Shown here: piece by piece, positions 26,347-34,987 of the stretch
Numbering within the stretch: the first letter of the stretch is position 1
Layout: each line of letters starts with the position of its first letter
NCBI RefSeq assembly: GCF_020852455.1
Contig: NZ_JADZAT010000010.1
Coordinates: 186,001-250,000 of the forward strand
Direction: 5' to 3'
DNA from: Novosphingobium sp.
GTDB taxonomy: Bacteria; Pseudomonadota; Alphaproteobacteria; Sphingomonadales; Sphingomonadaceae
DNA length: 64,000 nt
Position numbers and translations under genes: made by a program
The notes under the pieces: generated by a model
The model's input: the letters and a program-made list of their open reading frames with translations, nothing else
The model's database searches: none
What the model was told of the DNA's origin: nothing

Positions 26347-26907
26347 ATGGCGGATATCGCGCGAATTACCGAGATTGTCGAACCCGAGGCGAAGGCCCTG
26401 GGCTTTGATCTCGTGCGCGTGATCGTGTTCGGCAAAAGCGAAGTTGGCGATGAAGAGGTGACCCTGCAGGTCATGGCCGAACGGCCCGAAACCGGCCAGC
26501 TGGTGATCGAAGACTGCGCCGCGCTGTCGCACCGCATTTCCGACGCGCTCGACGCGCTTGAGGAACGGGGCGAAGTGCTGATCGAGGAAGCCTACCGGCT
26601 TGAGGTGTCCTCGCCGGGGATCGATCGCCCGCTGACCCGCGTGAAGGACTTTGCCGGCTGGGCCGGGCATGAGGCCCGGGTTGCGCTGAAGAACCCGGTT
26701 GAAGGCAACCGCAAGTCGCTCCAGGGCGAACTGATCGGGATCGAAGGCGATCTGGTCAGCCTTGAAGACAAGAAGTCGGGCCGGGTTTCCTTCCCGCTGT
26801 CCGATATCCATTCCGCCAAGCTGGTCCTGACCGACCGGCTGATTGCCGCCACCCGTCCCCTCGATACCTGCGGGGCCGATGAGATTGTTGAAGAACAGGA
26901 AGACTGA
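26347..26907 (+). CDS. rimP: Ribosome maturation factor RimP
   Basis: 186-aa RimP, needed for 30S subunit maturation. It begins MADIARITEIVEPEAKALGFDLVRV and shows YRLEVSSPGIDRPLTRVKDF, the family signature, near residue 85, then a C-terminal SH3-like domain. It opens the conserved rimP-nusA-ylxR-infB order. The C-terminus is extended and acidic (CGADEIVEEQED). nusA starts 2 nt after its stop. Confidence 0.96.
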   Translation: MADIARITEIVEPEAKALGFDLVRVIVFGKSEVGDEEVTLQVMAERPETGQLVIEDCAALSHRISDALDALEERGEVLIEEAYRLEVSSPGIDRPLTRVKDFAGWAGHEARVALKNPVEGNRKSLQGELIGIEGDLVSLEDKKSGRVSFPLSDIHSAKLVLTDRLIAATRPLDTCGADEIVEEQED

Positions 26908-26909
26908 AC

Positions 26910-28532
26910 ATGGCCAGTCCGATTTCCGCCAACCGCGCCGAACTGCTGGCGATCGCCACCTCGGTTGCGAACGAGAAGCTGATCGACAAGGCGATCGTCA
27001 TCGAGGCGATGGAAGAAGCGATCCAGAAGGCGGCGCGCGCCCGCTATGGTGCGGAAAACGATATCCGCGCCAAGCTGGATCCGCGCACCGGCGACCTGCG
27101 CCTGTGGCGCGTGGTTGAAGTGGTTGAAGTGGTCGAGGACTATTTCAAGCAGGTTGACCTGAAGGCCGCGCAGAAGCTGCAGGCCGATGCCAAGCTGGGC
27201 GATTTCATCGTCGATCCGCTGCCGCCGGTCGATCTGGGCCGGATCGACGCGCAGTCGGCCAAACAGGTGATCTTCCAGAAGGTCCGCGATGCCGAGCGTG
27301 AGCGTCAGTTCGAGGAATTCAAGGACCGCGCCGGCGAACTGGTGACGGGCGTGATCAAGTCGGTCGAATTCGGCCACGTGATCGTCAACCTGGGCCGCGC
27401 CGAAGGCGTGATCCGCCGCGACCAGCAGATTCCGCGCGAAGTTGCCCGGGTGGGCGAACGCGTCCGTGCGCTGATCCTCAAGGTCGAACGCAACAACCGC
27501 GGGCCGCAGATCTTCCTCAGCCGGGCGCACCCCGAATTCATGAAGAAGCTGTTCGCGCAGGAAGTGCCCGAAATCTACGACGGGATCATCACCATCCAGG
27601 CCGCCGCCCGCGATCCGGGCAGCCGCGCCAAGATCGGCGTGATCAGCCGTGACAGCTCGATCGACCCGGTCGGTGCCTGCGTCGGCATGAAGGGCAGCCG
27701 CGTTCAGGCGGTGGTCCAGGAAATGCAGGGCGAAAAGATCGACATCATTCCCTGGAGCGAAGACACCGCCACCTTCGTGGTCAACGCGCTGCAGCCGGCC
27801 ACCGTCAGCCGCGTGGTGATCGACGAGGAAGAAAGCCGCATCGAAGTGGTGGTTCCCGACGATCAGCTGAGCCTGGCGATCGGCCGCCGCGGCCAGAACG
27901 TGCGGCTGGCCAGCCAGCTGACCGGCAGCCAGATCGACATCATGACCGAGGCGGAATCGAGCGAGAAGCGCCAGAAGGAATTCGCCGAGCGTTCGAAGAT
28001 GTTCGAGGAAGAACTCGACGTCGATGAAACCCTTTCGCAGCTGCTGGTGGCCGAAGGCTTCAGCGAGCTGGAAGAAGTGGCCTATATCGAACTGGCCGAA
28101 CTGGCGACGATCGAAGGCTTCGACGAGGAACTGGCCGAAGAACTGCAGAGCCGTGCTTCCGAAGCGCTGGAACGCCGCGAAGCCGCCTATCGCGAAGAGC
28201 GTCAGGCGCTGGGCGTCGAAGATGCGCTGGCCGACATGCCGCACCTGACCGAGCAGATGCTGGTCACGCTGGGCAAGGCAGGGATCAAGACGCTCGACGA
28301 TCTGGCTGACCTGGCCACCGACGAACTGATCGCCAAGAAGCGCGCCGAACAGCGCCGCCGCGATGGCAGCGCCCCGGCCCGCAAGGAACGCGAACAGGAT
28401 CGCGGCGGCGTGCTGGGCGAATATGGTCTGTCCGAAGAACAGGGCAACGAGATCATCATGGCCGCCCGCGCCCACTGGTTCGAAGACGAGCCAGCTCAAG
28501 AGGAGGCCGCCGATGCGGATTCCTCACAATGA
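26910..28532 (+). CDS. nusA: Transcription termination/antitermination factor NusA
   Basis: 540-aa NusA. It has an N-terminal RNA-polymerase-binding domain (residues 1-125), an S1 domain (about 130-200, GELVTGVIKSVEFGHVIVNLG), two KH domains (about 200-345, including GVISRDSSIDPVGACVGMKGSR and LAIGRRGQNVRLASQL) and two acidic repeats (about 360-510) that in proteobacteria contact alpha-CTD. Ends in an acidic stretch EDEPAQEEAADADSSQ. Its 3' end overlaps the next gene by 20 nt. Confidence 0.97.
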   Translation: MASPISANRAELLAIATSVANEKLIDKAIVIEAMEEAIQKAARARYGAENDIRAKLDPRTGDLRLWRVVEVVEVVEDYFKQVDLKAAQKLQADAKLGDFIVDPLPPVDLGRIDAQSAKQVIFQKVRDAERERQFEEFKDRAGELVTGVIKSVEFGHVIVNLGRAEGVIRRDQQIPREVARVGERVRALILKVERNNRGPQIFLSRAHPEFMKKLFAQEVPEIYDGIITIQAAARDPGSRAKIGVISRDSSIDPVGACVGMKGSRVQAVVQEMQGEKIDIIPWSEDTATFVVNALQPATVSRVVIDEEESRIEVVVPDDQLSLAIGRRGQNVRLASQLTGSQIDIMTEAESSEKRQKEFAERSKMFEEELDVDETLSQLLVAEGFSELEEVAYIELAELATIEGFDEELAEELQSRASEALERREAAYREERQALGVEDALADMPHLTEQMLVTLGKAGIKTLDDLADLATDELIAKKRAEQRRRDGSAPARKEREQDRGGVLGEYGLSEEQGNEIIMAARAHWFEDEPAQEEAADADSSQ

Positions 28533-29244
28533 GCCGCTAGGTTCCGCAGCCTCTGCGCAGTCCGCCAAGGATCAACCTGAGCGGCGCTGCATCCTGACCG
28601 GGGACCACGGTTCCCGCGATGATCTGGTGCGCCTGGCGATCTCGCCCGATGGGCTTGTACTGCCCGATGCCCTGGCCCGCGCGCCGGGGCGGGGGGCCTG
28701 GCTGGGCACTTCGCGGGCAGAGCTTGAAACGGCGCTGGCCAAGGGCAAGCTTAAGGGCGCACTGGCGCGCGCGTTCAAGGGTGCGACGCTGGACATCCCG
28801 GCCGACCTGCCCGAACGGATCGAAGCCGCACTGCGCCGGGCCTTTACCGACCGGATCGGGCTGGAAATGAAAACCGGCAAGCTGCTGGTCGGATCGGACC
28901 GGATTGCCGAACATGCCCGGGGCGGGCTGGTCGAATGGCTGGCCCATGCCAGCGATGCCGGCGAAGACGGCTCGCGCAAGCTCGATCAGGCCTGGCGAGT
29001 CGGGCTGGAAGAAGAAGGTTCCGGACGGCAGGGGTTAACCTTGCCACTGGACCGGGCGGCGCTGTCTGTGGCATTGGGCCGAGACAACGTCGTGCATCTG
29101 GCGCTGACTGACCGCGATGCGGCAGCGCGGGTCGAATTACCGCTCCGGCGCTTGCTGCGCTTCCTGGGGCAGGGTGAAGCGAGCGAACAGGCGAATGGTG
29201 GGGGCGCAGCCGTATCGGCGGCGTCGGACACTGCGACGAATTGA
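28513..29244 (+). CDS. YlxR-like (DUF448) RNA-binding protein with extra C-terminal domain
   Basis: 243-aa protein. The N-terminal half is the DUF448/YlxR domain (QPERRCILTGDHGSRDDLVRLAISPDG..., then GRGAWLGTSRAEL), usually about 90 aa; the C-terminal half is a ribosomal-L7Ae-like region (KTGKLLVGSDRIAEHARGG) as in other alphaproteobacterial fusions, plus an extension. The start is fixed by a perfect AGGAGG 6 nt upstream of ATG 28513, inside the end of nusA. Position between nusA and infB is universal for this gene. Probably nucleic-acid binding. Confidence 0.9.
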   Translation: MRIPHNEPLGSAASAQSAKDQPERRCILTGDHGSRDDLVRLAISPDGLVLPDALARAPGRGAWLGTSRAELETALAKGKLKGALARAFKGATLDIPADLPERIEAALRRAFTDRIGLEMKTGKLLVGSDRIAEHARGGLVEWLAHASDAGEDGSRKLDQAWRVGLEEEGSGRQGLTLPLDRAALSVALGRDNVVHLALTDRDAAARVELPLRRLLRFLGQGEASEQANGGGAAVSAASDTATN

Positions 29245-29266
29245 GATTTGAAGGGCGAATTTGAGC

Positions 29267-31777
29267 ATGAGCGACAGCGAAAACAAACCGACTCTGGGCC
29301 GCAAGCCACTGGGGCTCAAGACCTCGGTCCAGGCGGGTGAGGTCAAGCAGACCTTCAGCCACGGCCGCACCAACAAGGTGGTGGTCGAGGTCAAGCGCCG
29401 CAAGCTGATCGGCAAGCCCGGCTCGCCCGAAGCGGCTGCTCCGCCGCCTCCGCCGCCGCCGCCGGCCCCGGTGGCCGAAGCGCCCAAGCCGGCTGCGCCC
29501 AAGCCCGCCGCTTCGAACGAAACCCCGCAGGAGCGCGTCGCCCGGCTCCAGCGCGAGGCCGAGGAAGCGCGTCTGGCAATGCTGGAAGAGCAGACCAAGC
29601 GCGAATCCGAAGCGCGCCTGCGCGCCCAGGAAGAAGAAAAGCGCCGCGCCGAGGAAAACCGCAAGGCCGAAGCCGAGGCTGCCGCTGCACCGGCACCCGC
29701 GCCTGCGCCCGCGCAGGAACCCGAAGCCCCGGCCGAAGCCGAGGAACCGGCTGAGGAAGCACCGCGCACCAGCGCGCCCGCGCCGCGCCGGTTTACCCCG
29801 GTCGCCGCGCCCAAGCGTCCTGAACCCGCGGCGAAGAAGCCGGCGCATTCGCGCGACAAGACTGGCGGCGATCAGCGCCGCCATGCCGGCAAGCTGACCG
29901 TCACCCGCGCGCTCAACGAAGACGAAGGCGCCCGTGCGCGTTCGCTCGCCGCGCTCAAGCGGGCCCGCGAAAAGGAACGCCGTGCGCACTTTGGCGGCAG
30001 CAGCCAGCCGCGTGAAAAGCAGGTCCGCGATGTGATCGTGCCCGAAGCGATCACCGTCCAGGAACTGGCCAACCGCATGGCCGAAAAGGGCGCCGACCTG
30101 GTCAAGGCGCTGTTCAAGATGGGCATGATGGTCACCGTCAACCAGACGATCGACCAGGATACTGCCGAACTGCTGGTCGAGGAATTCGGCCACAACATCC
30201 AGCGCGTGTCGGAAAGCGATGTCGATATCGACACCGCCGAAGACGTCGATGCACCCGAAACGCTGAGGTCGCGTCCGCCGGTGGTGACCATCATGGGCCA
30301 CGTCGATCACGGCAAGACCAGCCTGCTGGATGCGCTGCGCGGCACCGATGTGGTGCGCGGCGAAGCTGGCGGGATCACCCAGCATATCGGCGCCTACCAG
30401 ATCAAGACCAAGAAGGGCGATCTGATCACCTTCCTGGATACCCCCGGCCACGAAGCCTTCACCGAAATGCGCCAGCGCGGCGCCAACGTGACCGATATCG
30501 TGGTGCTGGTGGTGGCTGGCGATGATGGAATCATGCCGCAGACGATCGAGGCGATCAATCACACCAAGGCCGCTGGCGTGCCGATGATCGTGGCGATCAC
30601 CAAGTGCGACAAGCCCGAATTCAACGCCCAGAAGATCCGCGAGCGTCTGCTGGAACACGAAATCGTGGTCGAGGCGATGTCGGGCGATGTCCAGGACGTC
30701 GAGGTTTCCGCGAAGAGCAAGGCCGGGCTGGACGAGCTGATCGAGAAGATCCTGCTTCAGGCCGAAGTGATGGAACTGAAAGCCAACCCCGATCGCGCCG
30801 CCGAAGCTGCGGTGGTCGAGGCCAAGCTCGACAAGGGCAAGGGGCCGCTGGCCACCGTGCTGATCACCCGCGGCACGCTGAAGGTTGGCGATGTGCTGGT
30901 GGTCGGGACCCATTCGGGCCGCGTGCGCGCCATGCTTGACGACAAGGGCCGCCAGATCAAGGCCGCCCCGCCGGCACTGCCGGTCGAGGTGCTGGGCATC
31001 TCGGGCGTGCCGATGGCCGGCGATACGCTGACCGTGGTCGAGAACGAGGCCCGCGCCCGCGAAGTGGCCGGCTACCGTGCTGAAAAGGCCACTGCCAAGC
31101 GCACCACAACCGCGCCCGCCAGCCTTGAGAACATGTTCTCGGCGCTGAAGGCCAAGGCCGATGTGATCGACTATCCGGTGGTGGTGAAGAGCGACGTGCA
31201 GGGTTCGACCGAAGCGATCGTCAACGCGCTCAACAAGCTTTCGAACGACGAGATCAAGGTCAAGGTGCTGCAATCGGGCGTCGGCGCGATCACCGAAAGC
31301 GATGTGAGCCTGGCCGCAGCCACCGGCGCGCCGATCATCGGTTTCCACGTCCGTCCCAACGCCAAGGCGCGCGAGATGATCGAGCGCAACAAGGTGCGGA
31401 TGAAGTACTTCGACGTGATCTATCACCTGACCGACGATGTCGCCAAGGAAATGGCCGGGATCTGGGGTCCGGAACGGATCGAACACGTGGTCGGCCGCGC
31501 CGAGGTCAAGGAAGTGTTCCCGGCCGGCAAGCGCGACAAGGCGGCGGGTCTGCTGGTGCTCGAAGGCTACATCAAGAAGGGCATCAACGCGCGCCTTACC
31601 CGCGACGATGTCATTGTCTCGAAGACCACCATCGCTTCGCTGCGCCGCTTCAAGGACGACGTCCCCGAAGTCCGCGCGGGCCTCGAATGCGGTGTGGTGC
31701 TGGCCGATACCAACGACATCAAGCCGGGCGACCACCTCGAAGTGTTTGAAGTGGAAGAACGCGAACGGACGCTGTGA
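29267..31777 (+). CDS. infB: Translation initiation factor IF-2
   Basis: 836-aa IF-2. It has a long N-terminal domain with Ala/Pro/Glu-rich low-complexity (about residues 60-190), an IF2_N helix bundle ([19 protein letters not shown]), and a GTPase domain near 340-510 with G1 [10 protein letters not shown]2 [12 protein letters not shown]3 DTPGHEAF and a G4 that reads TKCD rather than NKxD. EF-Tu-like domain 2 and the C-terminal fMet-tRNA-binding domain follow. I choose ATG 29267 ([16 protein letters not shown]) over TTG 29261. AAGGG lies upstream of both. Part of the rimP-rpsO cluster. Confidence 0.96.
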   Translation: MSDSENKPTLGRKPLGLKTSVQAGEVKQTFSHGRTNKVVVEVKRRKLIGKPGSPEAAAPPPPPPPPAPVAEAPKPAAPKPAASNETPQERVARLQREAEEARLAMLEEQTKRESEARLRAQEEEKRRAEENRKAEAEAAAAPAPAPAPAQEPEAPAEAEEPAEEAPRTSAPAPRRFTPVAAPKRPEPAAKKPAHSRDKTGGDQRRHAGKLTVTRALNEDEGARARSLAALKRAREKERRAHFGGSSQPREKQVRDVIVPEAITVQELANRMAEKGADLVKALFKMGMMVTVNQTIDQDTAELLVEEFGHNIQRVSESDVDIDTAEDVDAPETLRSRPPVVTIMGHVDHGKTSLLDALRGTDVVRGEAGGITQHIGAYQIKTKKGDLITFLDTPGHEAFTEMRQRGANVTDIVVLVVAGDDGIMPQTIEAINHTKAAGVPMIVAITKCDKPEFNAQKIRERLLEHEIVVEAMSGDVQDVEVSAKSKAGLDELIEKILLQAEVMELKANPDRAAEAAVVEAKLDKGKGPLATVLITRGTLKVGDVLVVGTHSGRVRAMLDDKGRQIKAAPPALPVEVLGISGVPMAGDTLTVVENEARAREVAGYRAEKATAKRTTTAPASLENMFSALKAKADVIDYPVVVKSDVQGSTEAIVNALNKLSNDEIKVKVLQSGVGAITESDVSLAAATGAPIIGFHVRPNAKAREMIERNKVRMKYFDVIYHLTDDVAKEMAGIWGPERIEHVVGRAEVKEVFPAGKRDKAAGLLVLEGYIKKGINARLTRDDVIVSKTTIASLRRFKDDVPEVRAGLECGVVLADTNDIKPGDHLEVFEVEERERTL

Positions 31778-31788
31778 TTGCATGCCGA

Positions 31789-31821
31789 TTGACAGGTAAC
31801 GGCAAAGCGATCGTCTTTATA
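31789..31821 (+). promoter_or_regulatory. Possible promoter of the toxin-like peptide
   Basis: A perfect -35 hexamer TTGACA at 31789-31794 lies directly after infB. The best -10-like sequence, TTTATA at 31816-31821, is 21 nt away, longer than ideal, so this is a weak call. A start just beyond it would put hairpin A at the extreme 5' end of the transcript. Confidence 0.35.
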
Positions 31822-31830
31822 TCTCCTGAG

Positions 31831-31851
31831 CTCACCGCTGCTTGCGGTGGG
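31831..31851 (+). other. Hairpin A before the Shine-Dalgarno of the toxin-like peptide
   Basis: CTCACCGC (31831-31838) and GCGGTGGG (31844-31851) pair over 8 bp (one G-U) around loop TGCTT. It ends directly before the ribosome site at 31852, so folding or unfolding could control access. Confidence 0.6.
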
Positions 31852-31867
31852 AAAGGAGGTGATGTGA

Positions 31868-31969
31868 TTGAGTATTAAAGATGCAGTGATGCTGGTTATC
31901 GGCGTCGCGACCTTCCTGGTTGCGTTCGTCGGCCTGGTGGTCAAGCTTATTGAGCTTGGCCGCAGGTAG
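31868..31969 (+). CDS. 33-aa single-span peptide, holin-like (Hol_Tox-type) toxin candidate
   Basis: Too short for usual gene finding. Frame TTG 31868 to TAG 31969 gives MSIKDAVMLVIGVATFLVAF (start) then a hydrophobic stretch ending VVKLIELGRR: one membrane span (about residues 6-27) flanked by charges. The layout matches the putative holin-like toxin family (PF16935) known mainly from Firmicutes, whose members start with a short polar head, have a MLMI-like span and end in a few basic residues. The ribosome site AAAGGAGGTGAT (31852-31863) complements 12 nt of the 16S rRNA 3' end and lies 8 nt from the TTG (counted from AGGAGG). It sits inside the infB-rbfA gap. Base use is richer in A/T than in the neighbours. 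Toxin function is inference. Confidence 0.6.
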   Translation: MSIKDAVMLVIGVATFLVAFVGLVVKLIELGRR

Positions 31970-31976
31970 CCGGTGA

Positions 31977-32003
31977 GGGGGTGGTGTAGCAGCGCCAGTC
32001 CCC
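31977..32003 (+). other. Hairpin B with UAGCAG loop
   Basis: Arms GGGGGTGGTG (31977-31986) and CGCCAGTCCCC (31993-32003) pair over 10 bp including G-U pairs with one bulged A; loop TAGCAG at 31987-31992. It begins 8 nt after the stop of the toxin-like peptide. Confidence 0.6.
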
Positions 32004-32013
32004 GATACCATTT

Positions 32014-32041
32014 GGGCCCGAGCGTAGCAGCGCCCGGGCCC
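32014..32041 (+). other. Hairpin C with the same UAGCAG loop
   Basis: Arms GGGCCCGAGCG (32014-32024) and CGCCCGGGCCC (32031-32041) pair over 11 positions with one A-C mismatch; loop TAGCAG at 32025-32030, identical to hairpin B although the arms differ. It ends directly before a second ribosome site GGGAGGTG (32042-32049). Confidence 0.65.
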
Positions 32042-32052
32042 GGGAGGTGCAG

Positions 32053-32088
32053 TTGAGTACAACTGACACAGTGATAGTCTGTTATTAG
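32053..32088 (+). pseudogene. Stunted second copy of the toxin-like peptide
   Basis: TTG 32053 to TAG 32088 encodes [11 protein letters not shown], which lines up with the head of the 33-aa peptide (MSIKDAVMLVI): same TTGAGT start, same spacing of D and V, similar DNA (CAGTGAT shared), and the same preceding order of hairpin then ribosome site. It stops after 11 residues, so it is probably a decayed duplicate, unless the short peptide itself is used as a leader for rbfA, which starts 20 nt further on. Confidence 0.5.
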
Positions 32089-32108
32089 CACGTTCCGGTA
32101 AAAAATCA

Positions 32109-32501
32109 ATGTCACGCCAAAACGCCACCCCCGAAACCCGCTCGGTCCGCCTGCTCAAGGTGGGTGAGCAAGTGCGCCATGTGATCAGCGAGCTGCTGAG
32201 CCGTCAGATGGTCCATGATGATGTGCTGACCGGGCACACCGTCAGCATCACCGAAGTGCGGATGTCGCCAGACCTGCGCCATGCGACGGTGTTCGTGAAA
32301 AGCCTGCTGGGTTCGGATGAAGAGCTGGTGCTCAAGGCGCTGCGCACCAACACCGCCTTCTTCCAGAAGGAAGTGGCCGGCAAGCTCAAGCTCAAATACG
32401 CCGCGCGGCTTAAGTTCCTGCCCGACGAAAGCTTTGACGAGGCGAGCCGGATCGATGCCCTGCTCGACGATCCGAGGGTGAAGCGCGATTTAGATGATTA
32501 A
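32109..32501 (+). CDS. rbfA: 30S ribosome-binding factor RbfA
   Basis: 130-aa KH-fold assembly factor for the 30S subunit and cold adaptation. The sequence contains [37 protein letters not shown] and [27 protein letters not shown], the standard signature. It follows infB in the usual order but at an unusual distance (331 bp), the gap holding the peptide/hairpin module. It converges on the YceI-like gene, overlapping by 4 nt. Confidence 0.96.
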   Translation: MSRQNATPETRSVRLLKVGEQVRHVISELLSRQMVHDDVLTGHTVSITEVRMSPDLRHATVFVKSLLGSDEELVLKALRTNTAFFQKEVAGKLKLKYAARLKFLPDESFDEASRIDALLDDPRVKRDLDD

Positions 32502-33079
32502 CCCGGCACCAGCCGCGCATCGATCGTGATCGTCACTTTCCGGCCCACCACCAGGCTGTAGGCCGTCATCCCGAAATCGCGGCGGTTGATCGTGGTGCGC
32601 GCCTTCAGCAGCACCGCATCGCGCCCGCTGGCCCGCGCCGGGGGATCACGGAAGGTCACGTCAAGGCTGGCCGGACGGGTCACCCCGCGTGCGGAGATCG
32701 TGCCATCGACCCGCGCGGTGGTGGCGCCGGTCATCACCATCCGGCGCCCTGCAAAGCTGACGACGGGATGGTTGGCGACATCGAAAAAGGCCTTGCCGCG
32801 CAGATAGTCGGTGTCGGTCTTGCCGCCCGCGGTCATTGCCCGGGCATCGAGCTCCACCGCCAGGTCGATCGCATCGAGCCGGTCGGGTTGAAGCCGGATG
32901 AAGCCCTTCATCACCGGAAACCGTGCGGTCTTGTTGCCAAGGCCGAAATAGGAAACCCGCGCGCTGACCCGGCTGCCTGCCGCATCGAGCTGATAGCGAT
33001 AGGACGGCGCGGCGGCGGCAACCGCCAGCAGGGGAATCAAGGCTAAGGCTCTTCGCAAATGTGACCCGGTTCTTTTCAA
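32498..33079 (-). CDS. YceI-family periplasmic lipid-binding-like protein
   Basis: 193-aa exported beta-barrel protein of the YceI/lipocalin-like family, which binds polyisoprenoid-type lipids. Signal peptide at residues 1-24 ([19 protein letters not shown]), then [42 protein letters not shown] and [19 protein letters not shown], the family blocks. It interrupts the plus-strand translation cluster on the opposite strand. Confidence 0.9.
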   Translation of the reverse strand: MKRTGSHLRRALALIPLLAVAAAAPSYRYQLDAAGSRVSARVSYFGLGNKTARFPVMKGFIRLQPDRLDAIDLAVELDARAMTAGGKTDTDYLRGKAFFDVANHPVVSFAGRRMVMTGATTARVDGTISARGVTRPASLDVTFRDPPARASGRDAVLLKARTTINRRDFGMTAYSLVVGRKVTITIDARLVPG

Positions 33080-33165
33080 TTGCGCGCCTGGCCAGATCAG
33101 TGCCGATCCACAGCCGCGCTGTCAATCGCACTGGCGCTTTGCCAAGCACACCCTAGATAGCAGGC

Positions 33166-33744
33166 ATGGCCAAACTCTATTTCTACTACGCCAGCATGAA
33201 TGCGGGTAAATCGACCACCTTGCTGCAGGCGAATTTCAACTATCACGAACGCGGCATGACTACCATGCTGTGGACCGCCGCGCTGGACGATCGCGGCGGC
33301 GACAAGGCGATCGAAAGCCGGATCGGCCTGCATGCGGATGCCCACCGCTTCGATGGCGTCACCGACCTGTGGAGCCGGATCACCGCGGCACACCGGGTCG
33401 AGCCGCTGGCCTGCGTGCTGGTCGATGAGGCGCAGTTCCTGACCGAAGCCCAGGTCTGGCAGCTGGCGAAGATTGCCGACCAGGCCGGTATCCCGGTGCT
33501 GTGTTATGGCCTGCGGACCGATTTCCAGGGCGAACTGTTCCCCGGCGCCAAGGTGCTGCTGGGGATTGCGGATTCGCTGATCGAGCTGAAGGCGGTGTGC
33601 CATTGTGGGCGCAAGAGCAGCATGAACCTGCGCGTCGATGAAAGCGGCGCGGCGGTGAAGCAGGGCGCGCAGACCGAAATCGGCGGGAATGACCGCTATG
33701 TTGCGCTGTGCCGCAAGCACTTCGTCGAGGCGCTGGGATGGTAA
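33166..33744 (+). CDS. tdk: Thymidine kinase
   Basis: 192-aa type II thymidine kinase that phosphorylates thymidine in pyrimidine salvage. Walker A ASMNAGKSTT near residue 10, the Walker B-like VLVDEAQFL near 88, the substrate loop and zinc-ribbon cysteines around CHCGRKSSM (the second pair is replaced at the C-terminus, ending RYVALCRKHF). Length and order are normal. The following acetyltransferase gene overlaps its last codons by 7 nt. Confidence 0.94.
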   Translation: MAKLYFYYASMNAGKSTTLLQANFNYHERGMTTMLWTAALDDRGGDKAIESRIGLHADAHRFDGVTDLWSRITAAHRVEPLACVLVDEAQFLTEAQVWQLAKIADQAGIPVLCYGLRTDFQGELFPGAKVLLGIADSLIELKAVCHCGRKSSMNLRVDESGAAVKQGAQTEIGGNDRYVALCRKHFVEALGW

Positions 33745-34295
33745 GATCGGACCCGCTGGGGCTCCATCAGCTGCTGGAAGAGGGCGCGCTGCGGCTTGAG
33801 CCACTGGAGGAACGCCACCGCGAGCCGCTGCGCGAAGCCTGCGCTGAGGACCTGGAGATCTGGGAGATGTACGGCATTTCGTATGATCCCGAGCATTTCG
33901 ATGAGAGCTTTTCCGGCCTGCTCGCCAATCCCGAACGGCTGCCCTTTGCCATTCTGGTCGATGGCGAACTGGCCGGAATGACCGCCTGGATCGGCACCCA
34001 TGTCCAGTGGCGGACCAGCGAGATCGGCAACACCTATCTGCGCCCGCGCCACCGTGGCGGGCAGGTCAACGGGCCGCTCAAGCGGCTGATGTTGCGCCAC
34101 GGGTTCGCTTGCGGGCTGAAGCGGATGTTCTTCTCGGTCGATACTCGCAACCAGCGCTCGCAGGCGGCGTGCCGCAAGATCGGGGCCGAGCTGGACGGGG
34201 TGCTGCGCAACCACATGATCACCTGGACCGGGTACGAGCGCGACAGCGCGATCTTTTCAATAGTGGAACGCGACCGCGAAAGGTTGGGATTATGA
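33738..34295 (+). CDS. GNAT-family N-acetyltransferase (RimJ/RimL-like)
   Basis: 185-aa acetyl-CoA-dependent acyltransferase. Start MVRSDPLG at 33738. The pattern GALRLEPLEERHREPLREAC, GNTYLRPRHRGGQVNGPLKRLMLRH and VDTRNQRSQAACRKIGAELDG follows the acetyltransferase_3/RimJ layout. The acetyl-CoA-binding region is GGQVNGPLKRLML-like rather than the textbook RxxGxG/A, as is usual for this branch. It overlaps tdk at its start and the protease gene at its end (ATGA). Substrate unknown. Confidence 0.87.
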   Translation: MVRSDPLGLHQLLEEGALRLEPLEERHREPLREACAEDLEIWEMYGISYDPEHFDESFSGLLANPERLPFAILVDGELAGMTAWIGTHVQWRTSEIGNTYLRPRHRGGQVNGPLKRLMLRHGFACGLKRMFFSVDTRNQRSQAACRKIGAELDGVLRNHMITWTGYERDSAIFSIVERDRERLGL

Positions 34296-34984
34296 ACGAG
34301 ACTATCATCCAGGCCGCCGCGCTGATCGTGCCGATGATCCTGGCGATCGTGTTTCACGAAGTGGCGCATGGCCTGGCCGCGCGGGCGCTGGGCGATCCCA
34401 CGGCGGCCGAAATGAAGCGGCTGTCGCTCAATCCGCTGCGCCACGTCGATCCGATGGGCACGGTGATCCTGCCCGGGCTGCTGGCATTGGCCAAGATGCC
34501 GGTGTTCGGCTGGGCCAAGCCGGTGCCGGTCAACTTTCGCCGGCTGCGCAATCCGCGCCGCGACATGATGCTGGTGGCGGCGGCCGGGCCGGGGATGAAC
34601 CTGGTGATGGCGGCAGTGGGCGCAGTGCTGCTGGGGCTGTTCCTGCCCACCGGAGGGGATGTTCAAAGCTTGAGCCTGCTTGGCAATTTCGTGCTGCTCA
34701 ACCTCGCCAATTTCATCATGATCAACGTGTTTCTGGCGCTGTTCAACCTGCTGCCGATCCCGCCGTTCGATGGTTCGCACATCCTGGAGGGCTTGCTGCC
34801 TGACAGCATGGCAAGGACGTATGGCAACCTGCGCAAGTATGGCATGCTGCTGGTGATCCTGCTGATCGTGGTGCTGCCTTACCTGATCCCGGGGTTCAAT
34901 CCGGTGGGCATGCTGATCGGCCAGCCGGTAAGCTGGCTGACCGGGCAATACCTCGATCTGGCGCAAGCGGTTTCCGGGCGCTGA
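34292..34984 (+). CDS. Site-2 protease family (M50) membrane metalloprotease
   Basis: 230-aa inner-membrane protease. The zinc motif HEVAH is in the first span (IVFHEVAHGLAAR, near residue 23) and the third ligand Asp is in LFNLLPIPPFDGSHIL near 155. About five to six hydrophobic spans. It is the short FlpD/S2P type without PDZ or CBS domains; natural substrate unknown. Its start overlaps the upstream stop by 4 nt (ATGA) and truB starts 4 nt after its stop. Confidence 0.92.
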   Translation: MNETIIQAAALIVPMILAIVFHEVAHGLAARALGDPTAAEMKRLSLNPLRHVDPMGTVILPGLLALAKMPVFGWAKPVPVNFRRLRNPRRDMMLVAAAGPGMNLVMAAVGAVLLGLFLPTGGDVQSLSLLGNFVLLNLANFIMINVFLALFNLLPIPPFDGSHILEGLLPDSMARTYGNLRKYGMLLVILLIVVLPYLIPGFNPVGMLIGQPVSWLTGQYLDLAQAVSGR

Positions 34985-34987
34985 GCC

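Noticed and set aside
28844..31783. 979-residue minus-strand frame opposite infB
   Set aside because: His/Asp/Gly-rich shadow without ribosome site or domain; infB is certain on the other strand.
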